From assembly GCF_001556105.1 (NCBI RefSeq), contig NZ_LSIF01000007.1:1-50370 (forward strand): DNA of 50,370 bases, given 5' to 3'. Positions 1 through 6,071 of this stretch are shown here, in pieces (the stretch's first letter is position 1; the number at the start of each line of letters is the position of its first letter). Under the pieces are notes generated by a model. It was not told where the DNA came from, ran no database searches, and worked only from the letters and a program-made list of their open reading frames with translations. The stretch comes from Pseudoxanthomonas mexicana. GTDB lineage: Bacteria; Pseudomonadota; Gammaproteobacteria; Xanthomonadales; Xanthomonadaceae. The translations under genes and the position numbers were made by a program.

Positions 1-1123
1 CGGGTACCTCGCGAGTGGAGACGATGACACGCGGGGCCGCGAGCGGCGCCCGCACCACGACCGGGTCCGCCTGCGGTGCGGGCGCGGCGACCGGCGTGGC
101 GGGCGCAGCTGCCACCGGCGAACTGCTGGCGATCACGCGGTAGGGCACGACGCCGAGCAGCACGATGCCGACGGTGAGGGCCAGCGCACTCGTGCGCAGG
201 GGCGAAGCGGTGTGCTGCAACATCAGCAGTCTCCTCTTGAGGATGCGGAACGTGGGGGACGCGCCGGCCAGCGCCGGCACCGGGGTGGTGGAGACGCCCA
301 GCTTCACCAGCAGGCGCCCGTAGTCGCGTGGCGCATGGCGTTCGTCGGCGATGACGGCGGCATCGCAGGCCACTTCGCGGGCGAAGGCGTACTCGCGTGC
401 GGCGAGGTGCGCAACGGGATGGAAGAAGAACAGGTGCTGCGCCAGCGCCGGCATCCAGGCCCACCACAGATCGCGGCGCTGCAGGTGTGCGAGTTCGTGG
501 TGCAGCGCCATGCGCAGGTCGTCGCTGCCCATCCCGGCGAGGCCGGCGGCGGGCAACATGAGTACGGGACGCCACGGCCTGGCCAGCAAGGGCGAATCGA
601 TGTCGTCGCTGACCAGCAGGACGGGCTTGTCCGCGATGCCGAGGTGAGCCGTCAGCGCGTCATAGACGGCACGCACGCGTCGGTCACGGCACGCATGCGC
701 TCGCTGCATCTGCCGGTGCAGGCGCAAGCCATGACGCAGTGTGTTCGCCAGCATCATCAAGACACCGGCCAGCCAAGCGGCGAACAGCAGCACGCTGGTA
801 TCGACGCGCGTTGCATGCGGCAGCGGCACGGGCGAGTTGGTGAAGGTCGCGACCGTCGTCGGCACGGCGTCGACCGCAGCGTTGGCCGTTGCCAGCACCA
901 CCGCAGGCTCCGCCGGCAGCAGCGGCAACGCGACCGGTGCATGCCAGAGCAACCCCACCACCATCTGCGTCGCGACCAGCCACCACAGCCAGACGCGCGT
1001 GCGGGCATCCAGCCGTGGCAGGTAACGGCACAGCGCCCAGACCAGCGCGGCGAGCAGCACCGACTGCACGCTTACCGTCAGCAGCCGGTCGAGCAGGGCG
1101 TCGAGAAAGGGGACCGGGTCCAT
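1..1123 (-). CDS. BlaR1/MecR1-like M56 family membrane metallopeptidase (C-terminus cut by window edge)
   Basis: M56 peptidases of the BlaR1/MecR1 type sense an envelope signal and cleave the partner BlaI-type repressor. About 374 residues are visible and the gene runs off the left edge. The N-terminal half shows three hydrophobic segments. A zinc-peptidase motif HELAH lies at residues 209-213 (around position 490), followed by an REVACD segment that would carry the third metal ligand. A further hydrophobic segment is followed by an Ala/Pro/Val-rich stretch rather than an obvious penicillin-binding domain. That linker resembles M56 proteins of this family that end in a TonB-like C-terminal domain, but the end is not visible. 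The ATG lies one base after the blaI stop, so the two are almost certainly cotranscribed. The M56 assignment is strong; beta-lactam sensing is only one possible role. Confidence 0.85.
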   Translation of the reverse strand, partial: MDPVPFLDALLDRLLTVSVQSVLLAALVWALCRYLPRLDARTRVWLWWLVATQMVVGLLWHAPVALPLLPAEPAVVLATANAAVDAVPTTVATFTNSPVPLPHATRVDTSVLLFAAWLAGVLMMLANTLRHGLRLHRQMQRAHACRDRRVRAVYDALTAHLGIADKPVLLVSDDIDSPLLARPWRPVLMLPAAGLAGMGSDDLRMALHHELAHLQRRDLWWAWMPALAQHLFFFHPVAHLAAREYAFAREVACDAAVIADERHAPRDYGRLLVKLGVSTTPVPALAGASPTFRILKRRLLMLQHTASPLRTSALALTVGIVLLGVVPYRVIASSSPVAAAPATPVAAPAPQADPVVVRAPLAAPRVIVSTREVP

Positions 1124-1124
1124 G

Positions 1125-1520
1125 TCAGCCGTCCTTCCGCTTGGATTGCAGGCTGGCGACCATCGCCTCCAGTTCGGCGAGTTCGTCGTCGCTGACCTCG
1201 GTGCGCTGCGACATCCACGCCACGAACGGCGACAGCGAGCCCTGCAGCGTCTTCTCGACGAAGCTGCCCACCGCGTTGCGCATCAGGTCGTCGGGCTGCG
1301 CGGCCGGCGCATACCGGTACACGCCGTCGACCTGGCGGCGCCGCAGGTAAGCCTTGGCGCGCAGCCGCTCCATCATCGTCAGCACGGTGGACCGGGCCAG
1401 CCCGCGGGTTTCGCCGAACAGCGCCGCCACCTCGCCGACACTGGCTTCGCCGTGTTCGGAGAGATGCTGGAGCAGCGCCAGTTCCTGGTCGCCGATGGAC
1501 TTGGGGGCCTTGCCGGGCAT
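1125..1520 (-). CDS. BlaI/MecI/CopY family transcriptional repressor
   Basis: This 131-residue protein has the full length of the BlaI/MecI family. The N-terminal winged helix spans about residues 8-75 and includes the segment GLARSTVLTMMERLRAKAYL, typical of the recognition helix and wing. The C-terminal helices serve for dimerisation. Family members bind TACA/TGTA-type dyads as dimers and are inactivated by cleavage by the cognate BlaR1-type peptidase, which follows here one base downstream. Two matching dyads lie 14-56 bases upstream of the ATG, so autoregulation is likely. The same dyads sit in the region shared with the divergent motA gene. The inducing signal cannot be read from the sequence. 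Confidence 0.92.
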   Translation of the reverse strand: MPGKAPKSIGDQELALLQHLSEHGEASVGEVAALFGETRGLARSTVLTMMERLRAKAYLRRRQVDGVYRYAPAAQPDDLMRNAVGSFVEKTLQGSLSPFVAWMSQRTEVSDDELAELEAMVASLQSKRKDG

Positions 1521-1533
1521 GGGATCGTCTCGT

Positions 1534-1576
1534 GACTACAGTTGTCGTCAACATGCCCGTGACGACAACTGTAGTC
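1534..1576. promoter_or_regulatory. Paired BlaI-type operators in a perfect 17-bp inverted repeat
   Basis: Positions 1534-1550 and 1560-1576 form a perfect 17-bp inverted repeat with a 9-base spacer. Each arm is itself an imperfect dyad of the form ACnACAnnTGTnGT, which resembles the operators of BlaI/MecI repressors. The pair begins 14 bases upstream of the blaI ATG and lies about 110 bases upstream of motA. Repression of blaI-blaR1 is the simplest reading; an effect on motA is possible but unproven. Confidence 0.75.
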
Positions 1577-1625
1577 AACCCTGTCGAAAGTCACTCGCCC
1601 CCGCTGGCCGACGGACGGTCGCGAC

Positions 1626-1652
1626 TCAAGAAACCGTCGCGCGGGCCGATGC
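1626..1652 (+). promoter_or_regulatory. FliA (sigma-28) type promoter for motAB
   Basis: TCAAGAAA at 1626-1633 is followed after 11 bases by GCCGATGC at 1645-1652. This is close to the flagellar sigma factor consensus (TCAAG or TAAA type -35, GCCGATAA -10) with its characteristic spacing. Transcription would start near 1659, just before the motA ATG at 1685. This supports that ATG over in-frame starts further upstream. Confidence 0.7.
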
Positions 1653-1684
1653 AGGGATGGACCCCACCCCTGCGTCCTGTCGCC

Positions 1685-2539
1685 ATGCTCATCATCGTCG
1701 GCTTCATCATCGTCATCCTGAGCGTGCTCGGCGGCTACATGGGTGCGCACGGCAAACTCGCCGCCCTGTGGCAGCCCTTCGAACTGGTCATCATCGGCGG
1801 CGCCGCGCTGGGCGCGTTCATGGCCGCCAACCCGACCAAGGTGGTCAAGAGCACGATCTCGGCCACGCTGTCGGTGTTCAAGGGTGCCAAGTACAAGTCG
1901 TCCGACTACCTGGACGTGCTGACGCTGATCCACGAAATGCTCAACAAGGCGCGCCGCGACGGCTTCATGTCGCTGGAGGAGCACATCGAGAATCCCGCCA
2001 ACAGTCCGCTGTTCCAGAAATACCCGAAGATCCTCGCCGACCACCACCTGCTCGATTTCCTGACCGAGTGCCTGCGCCTGATGGTGGGCAGCAACATCGA
2101 GCCGCACGAACTGGAACCGCTGCTGGAGCTGGAGCTGGAGAAGCACCACCACGAAGCGATGGCCCCGGCGCATGCGCTGCAGCGGGTGTCCGATGGCCTG
2201 CCCGGCTTCGGCATCGTCGCCGCGGTGCTCGGCATCATCGTGACCATGGGTTCGATCGGCGGCGACATCGCCGTGGTCGGCGCGCACGTCGCCGCGGCCC
2301 TGGTCGGCACCTTCCTCGGCATCCTGCTGGCGTACGGCTTCGTCTCGCCGCTGGCCTCGGCCGTCGAGGCGCAGGCGGACCAGGACAGCCGCATGTACGA
2401 ATCGGTGAAGACCGCCCTGCTCGCCTGCCTGCGCGGCTACAACCCGGCGGTGGCGCTGGAGTTCGCGCGCAAGACGCTGCCCTCGGACGTGCGCCCGCCG
2501 TTCGCCGAGTTCGAAGCCCACCTCAAGGCCAACAAGTAA
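1685..2539 (+). CDS. motA: Flagellar motor stator protein MotA
   Basis: MotA forms the proton-channel stator of the flagellar motor together with MotB in the inner membrane. The predicted protein has 284 residues, close to the usual 285-295. It begins MLIIVGFIIVILSVLGGYMG, the normal first membrane helix. A second helix follows near residue 35, then a large cytoplasmic loop containing charged residues around ARRDGFMSLEEHIE. The paired helices near PGFGIVAAVLGIIVTMGS and the following hydrophobic segment complete the four-helix pattern. In-frame codons extend back to 1532, but that stretch covers the BlaI-type operators and the FliA promoter, so the ATG at 1685 was chosen. motB follows after 9 bases. 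Confidence 0.95.
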   Translation: MLIIVGFIIVILSVLGGYMGAHGKLAALWQPFELVIIGGAALGAFMAANPTKVVKSTISATLSVFKGAKYKSSDYLDVLTLIHEMLNKARRDGFMSLEEHIENPANSPLFQKYPKILADHHLLDFLTECLRLMVGSNIEPHELEPLLELELEKHHHEAMAPAHALQRVSDGLPGFGIVAAVLGIIVTMGSIGGDIAVVGAHVAAALVGTFLGILLAYGFVSPLASAVEAQADQDSRMYESVKTALLACLRGYNPAVALEFARKTLPSDVRPPFAEFEAHLKANK

Positions 2540-2548
2540 GCCACGGCG

Positions 2549-3934
2549 ATGAGCGAGCAACGTCCCACCATCATCGTCCGTCGCATCAAGAAGGTCGCCG
2601 GCGGCGGCCATCACGGCGGTTCGTGGAAGGTCGCCTACGCGGACTTCGTGACCGCGATGATGGCGTTCTTCATGGTGATGTGGCTGGTGGGTGCGACGAC
2701 CAACAAGGACCGCGCGGCGATCTCGGAGTACTTCCGCAATCCCAGTCCGCTGAGCGGCAAGAGTTTCTCGCCCGCGCCCGGCCCCAACGGCCCCGGTGGC
2801 GCCAGCACGTCGATGATCAAGCTCGGCGGCACGATGGACCTGCCGAAGGGCGCGAGCGACATGCCGTTCGAGAAGTCGCCCGGCGAGAACCCGCAGCCCT
2901 CGGAAGAGCAGCAGAAGGCGCAGGAAAAGCAGCGTCTTGAAACGCTGATGCAGGCGCTGCAGGAAGCCATCGGCAAGAGCCAGGCGCTGGAACCGTTCAA
3001 GGACCAGTTGCTGCTCGACCTGACGCCGGAAGGCCTGCGCATCCAGATCGTCGACCAGCAGAACCGGCCGATGTTCGACCTGGGCGGCACCGTGCTGAAG
3101 CCGTATACGCAGACGATCCTCGCGGAGCTGGCCGGCTTCGTGAACCAGGTGCCGAACCACATCAGCATCACCGGCCACACCGACACCACGCGGTACACCT
3201 CCAGCCGCGGCTACACCAACTGGGAACTCAGCGCCGAGCGCGCCAACGCCGCGCGTCGTGCGCTGGTCGCGGGCGGCATGCAGGAGGACAAGGTGTCGCG
3301 CGTGGTGGGTCTGTCGTCGGCGGTGCTGTTCGACAAGCAGAACCCGCAGAACCCGATCAACCGCCGCATCAGCATCGTGGTGATGACCAAGGCCGCGGAA
3401 GACGCGCTGCAGGGCGAAGGCAAGCTGCTCGCCCCGGGCGCGCCATTGCCGGATGCCGACGTTGCCATGCCGGACGCGCCGGTGGATGCAGCCGCCACCG
3501 CGGCGACTCCCGTGCCCGCGCGCACGGACGACGTGCGCGGGATCACCGGGGCGAGTCAACGCCACGGCTTCGAGCAGCCGCTGTCGCATGACCGTGCCGG
3601 ATGGCGGCGGGTCGGCATCGCGAGTCTCGGGCGTCGTGCCCAGCACGCGCACCATCACCGGCCCCGGCTCAGAACGCGTCGCTGCCCGGCCGGATCTCCA
3701 CGCCCATCACGGCGGCCAGCTGTTGCATGCCGTCGTCATCGCGGCGCAGCGCCATCCAGCCGGCGTACGCATCACCGCCGGTGTTCCAGTTCCACAGCGT
3801 GTAGCCGTGCTCGCGCAGGCGGTCGTAGGCGATGGACATCAGCGCGGGCACGTCGGTGCCGTCGAGGAATTCCTCGTCGCTGGTGTCGCCGCCCCAGTCG
3901 ATCTCCAGGGCGTAGCGCGCGGCCAGCTGGTTGA
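2549..3934 (+). CDS. motB: Flagellar motor protein MotB (reading frame overlong at the C-terminus)
   Basis: MotB anchors the stator to peptidoglycan and provides the proton-binding aspartate. The single membrane helix carries YADFVTAMMAFFMVMWLV, with the key Asp at residue 32, as in E. coli. A plug/linker region follows, then an OmpA-like peptidoglycan-binding domain (ITGHTDTT, NWELSAERANAARRAL, NRRISIVV) ending near residue 285. Family members usually stop at about 300-340 residues. Here the frame stays open to 461 residues, and the last 120 or so are Arg/His/Pro-rich and read antisense through most of the first half of the converging gene. A lost stop codon or a frameshift after about 3540 is likely, and the true end is uncertain. 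The other forward frames offer one nearby stop, at 3589-3591. Confidence 0.9.
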   Translation: MSEQRPTIIVRRIKKVAGGGHHGGSWKVAYADFVTAMMAFFMVMWLVGATTNKDRAAISEYFRNPSPLSGKSFSPAPGPNGPGGASTSMIKLGGTMDLPKGASDMPFEKSPGENPQPSEEQQKAQEKQRLETLMQALQEAIGKSQALEPFKDQLLLDLTPEGLRIQIVDQQNRPMFDLGGTVLKPYTQTILAELAGFVNQVPNHISITGHTDTTRYTSSRGYTNWELSAERANAARRALVAGGMQEDKVSRVVGLSSAVLFDKQNPQNPINRRISIVVMTKAAEDALQGEGKLLAPGAPLPDADVAMPDAPVDAAATAATPVPARTDDVRGITGASQRHGFEQPLSHDRAGWRRVGIASLGRRAQHAHHHRPRLRTRRCPAGSPRPSRRPAVACRRHRGAAPSSRRTHHRRCSSSTACSRARAGGRRRWTSARARRCRRGIPRRWCRRPSRSPGRSARPAG

Positions 3935-4220
3935 TGCAGTCGATGAAGGACTCGGTGTCCTTCCAGTCGACGTAGAAGCCCGACGTCCAGTCGATGGCGT
4001 CCTTCAGCGTCCACAGCACCTGGTCAGGTTCGGCAGCCTCTTCGCCAGTGGCATCGCGGTACGCCGCGAACTGCCGCAGCGCGGTTTCCTCATCGCCCGG
4101 ATTGATCAGCACCAGCAGGTTCCAGACCAGCGCCTCGGTATCGTCCAGGTCCATGTCGTCTTCGTCGTCGAAGGCATGGCGGAAATTGTCGTCGGGATCG
4201 AAGTCGTCGGGCAGGGTCAT
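3669..4220 (-). CDS. DUF6630-like acidic cytoplasmic protein
   Basis: This 183-residue acidic protein starts MTLPDDFDPDDNF. It contains a conserved-looking block ALVWNLLVLINPGDEETALRQ and a Trp/Tyr-rich second half (TSGFYVDWKDTESF, YTLWNWNTGGDAY). I associate this pattern with the DUF6630 family, whose function is unknown. There is no signal peptide or membrane segment. The ATG at 4220 was preferred because the 16 upstream in-frame residues are basic and unlike the rest. It converges on motB, whose overlong frame overlaps it by 266 bases. The next gene (ATG 4373) is divergent. Confidence 0.7.
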   Translation of the reverse strand: MTLPDDFDPDDNFRHAFDDEDDMDLDDTEALVWNLLVLINPGDEETALRQFAAYRDATGEEAAEPDQVLWTLKDAIDWTSGFYVDWKDTESFIDCINQLAARYALEIDWGGDTSDEEFLDGTDVPALMSIAYDRLREHGYTLWNWNTGGDAYAGWMALRRDDDGMQQLAAVMGVEIRPGSDAF

Positions 4221-4372
4221 GGCGAGTGTCGCGGCAACGGGAAGGCGGCGCCATGGTACGCGCCGCACCCGTCCGTGTCCGTCATGCGACGCGGCCGCTT
4301 TGTACTGGCGTGCCGCCGGGTCTATCGTGGCGGCGCCGGCCCCGCGTGCCGGCCTGCCGGGGAGGCCGCGCC

Positions 4373-5083
4373 ATGTTCAACCCCCGCCCTGCGGTACAGC
4401 AACTGGCCATCGGCCACGGCCACGTGTGCGTCGTCATCGACGATGCGCTGCTGGCACCCGAGCGGCTTCCCGCGTTCGCCGAGGCGTACCGCGAGGATTT
4501 CCAGCCAGCGCCGCCTGCCGTGTTCCCGGGCCTGCACCTGCGCATGCCGGAGGAATTCACCGACCTGCTGCACGACGTGCTGCGCGACCACGCGCGACGC
4601 GCGCTGGGCATGCGCCGGGTGTTGCGCAGCGCCAGCCGGCTGGCCATGGTGACCACGCCGGTGTCGCAGCTGGCGCCACCTCACTGGCAGCCCCGCCGGG
4701 CACGCGCGTTCGCGCCGGACCAGGGCATCGCGGTGGCGGAACTGTTCCTGTTCCAGGACCCCGCGCTGGGCGGTACCCACTTCTTCGTGCCGCGGGTGTC
4801 GCCGCAGCAGGTAGAGCAGCTCGAACACGATGCCGACGCGCTGTCGCCCGAGGAATTCTCCCTCCGCCACGCACTTGTTGCCGGCTATCCGCAGGCGTCG
4901 AGCTGGTGCTTCACCCATACCCTGACCGTGCCGGCCCGCTGGAACCGGCTGCTGATCCACGACGGCGGCGCGTTCCGCGCACCTGCCATCACCGCGCCCC
5001 CGCCACTCGCGCCCGATCCGCGCCACCATCGGCTGACATTGCAGGCCACGCTCGCCTGCAGTCGCCACCGCGTGAGCTGGTGA
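4373..5083 (+). CDS. DUF6445-like protein, possible 2-oxoglutarate-oxygenase-type fold
   Basis: This 236-residue protein starts MFNPRPAVQQLAIGHGHVCV, preceded by a strong Shine-Dalgarno GGGGAGG. Near the start is VVIDDALLAPERLPAFAEAY, later FPGLHLRMPEEF, and in the second half GGTHFFVP and NRLLIHDGGAFRA. This is the layout of the DUF6445 family, which I place with double-stranded beta-helix oxygenase-like proteins, though a complete HxD...H iron site is not clear from reading alone. In-frame codons upstream to 4226 are Arg-rich and were excluded. Function unknown. Confidence 0.65.
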   Translation: MFNPRPAVQQLAIGHGHVCVVIDDALLAPERLPAFAEAYREDFQPAPPAVFPGLHLRMPEEFTDLLHDVLRDHARRALGMRRVLRSASRLAMVTTPVSQLAPPHWQPRRARAFAPDQGIAVAELFLFQDPALGGTHFFVPRVSPQQVEQLEHDADALSPEEFSLRHALVAGYPQASSWCFTHTLTVPARWNRLLIHDGGAFRAPAITAPPPLAPDPRHHRLTLQATLACSRHRVSW

Positions 5084-5135
5084 CTGCCGCGCTTCGGGTA
5101 TCCTTGCGCCCCCGATACCTGCACGACGCCTTCCC

Positions 5136-5384
5136 ATGTCCGACACGCCTCCCGACCACCTGGCCTCCGATCCGCGCAGCCCGTTCTACAACGCCGAGGC
5201 GATGGATCGTGGCGTCGCCATCCGCTTCAACGGCGTGGAGCGCGACAACGTGGAGGAGTACTGCATCAGCGAAGGCTGGGTACGCGTGCCGGTGGGCAAG
5301 TCGAAGGACCGTCGCGGCAATCCGATGACGATGAAGGTCAAGGGCACCATCGAAGCGTGGTACCGCTCGCCCGCCGCCGAGTAA
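5136..5384 (+). CDS. DUF3297 family small protein
   Basis: This 82-residue protein runs from MSDTPPDHLASDPRSPFYN to the C-terminal YRSPAAE. The core NVEEYCISEGWVRVPVGKS and RRGNPMTMKVKG is highly characteristic of DUF3297, a small soluble family found widely in Proteobacteria and without known function. It has no signal peptide. It lies 52 bases after the DUF6445-like gene in the same direction, so cotranscription is possible. Confidence 0.85.
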   Translation: MSDTPPDHLASDPRSPFYNAEAMDRGVAIRFNGVERDNVEEYCISEGWVRVPVGKSKDRRGNPMTMKVKGTIEAWYRSPAAE

Positions 5385-5463
5385 ACAGCAGAGCTGCCGC
5401 GGCACGCGGCGTGAACACGACCGCGTGGCACAATCCCGGCCTGCACGCACGCCGGGAGAGCGC

Positions 5464-5838
5464 ATGAAGTTCCTGCTGATGATCTACACGGACGATTCCC
5501 TGCTCGAGGCACTGCCTGACGGTGCGTTCGACCGGATGATGCACGGCTGCATCACCCACGCCGACGAACTGAAGGCGCAGGGCACGCTGATCGAATCGCA
5601 GCAGCTCGAGCACGGCAGCACCGCACGCACGGTGCGCGTACGCAACGGCAAGACCAGCATCGTCGACGGCCCGTTCGCCGAGACGAAGGAAATCCTGGGC
5701 GGCTACAACCTGATCGAAGCCGACAGCCTCGACGAGGCGGTGAAGATCGCGCAGGAATTCCCCTGGATCGGCACCGGCAGCATCGAGATGCGGCCGGTAC
5801 GCGATTTCGACGAAGTCCGGCGGCGCGTCAGCGCCTGA
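5464..5838 (+). CDS. YciI-related (DGPF domain) protein
   Basis: This 124-residue protein starts MKFLLMIYTDDSLLEAL with GGGAG just upstream. It carries the signature VDGPFAETKEILGGYNLIEA at about residues 60-79. The fold is a small ferredoxin-like dimer. Members often sit beside ECF sigma factors, but none is adjacent here. A second member of the same family lies at 8909-9334 on the opposite strand, with the restriction-modification gene between them. The biochemical role is not known. Confidence 0.85.
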   Translation: MKFLLMIYTDDSLLEALPDGAFDRMMHGCITHADELKAQGTLIESQQLEHGSTARTVRVRNGKTSIVDGPFAETKEILGGYNLIEADSLDEAVKIAQEFPWIGTGSIEMRPVRDFDEVRRRVSA

Positions 5839-5904
5839 GCGGCAGTCGCGGTCAGAGCAAGCCGGATGTCATCACGAACCTTCGAAAGGGGCTGCGGCTC
5901 GTCA

Positions 5905-5922
5905 TTCCCGCGAAGGCGGGAA
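5905..5922. repeat. Short palindromic REP-like element (TTCCCGC-GAAG-GCGGGAA)
   Basis: A 7-bp perfect stem with a GAAG loop lies within the phrase GTCATTCCCGCGAAGGCGGG. This phrase is a very common dispersed intergenic repeat in Xanthomonadaceae and other Proteobacteria. It lies between the YciI-like gene and the restriction-modification gene. No second copy was seen in this window. Confidence 0.6.
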
Positions 5923-6071
5923 CCCAGCGCCGTAGTCTTCTGATTAAGCCATGCCGAATTATCAAGTTCCAGCGTTGTGCGTGTGACCATGCGGCGGCTT
6001 TGCGGATGTCAACATTAGGGGTAGGTTCCGCCCATGGGCCGGGAAAGATCAACGGAGATACAGGGGACGCC

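Noticed and set aside
1532..1684. motA starting at 1532
   Set aside because: The extra 51 residues would be encoded by the BlaI operators and the FliA promoter, and the normal MotA N-terminus begins at 1685.
1379..3658. A 759-codon leftward open frame opposite motAB
   Set aside because: It covers the blaI end, both operators and the motA and motB genes in antisense. MotA and MotB are unmistakable, so this is a shadow.
3592..3934. The MotB tail as a new domain
   Set aside because: Its composition (Arg, Pro, Ser, His) is that expected from reading antisense through the converging gene, so no functional domain is claimed.
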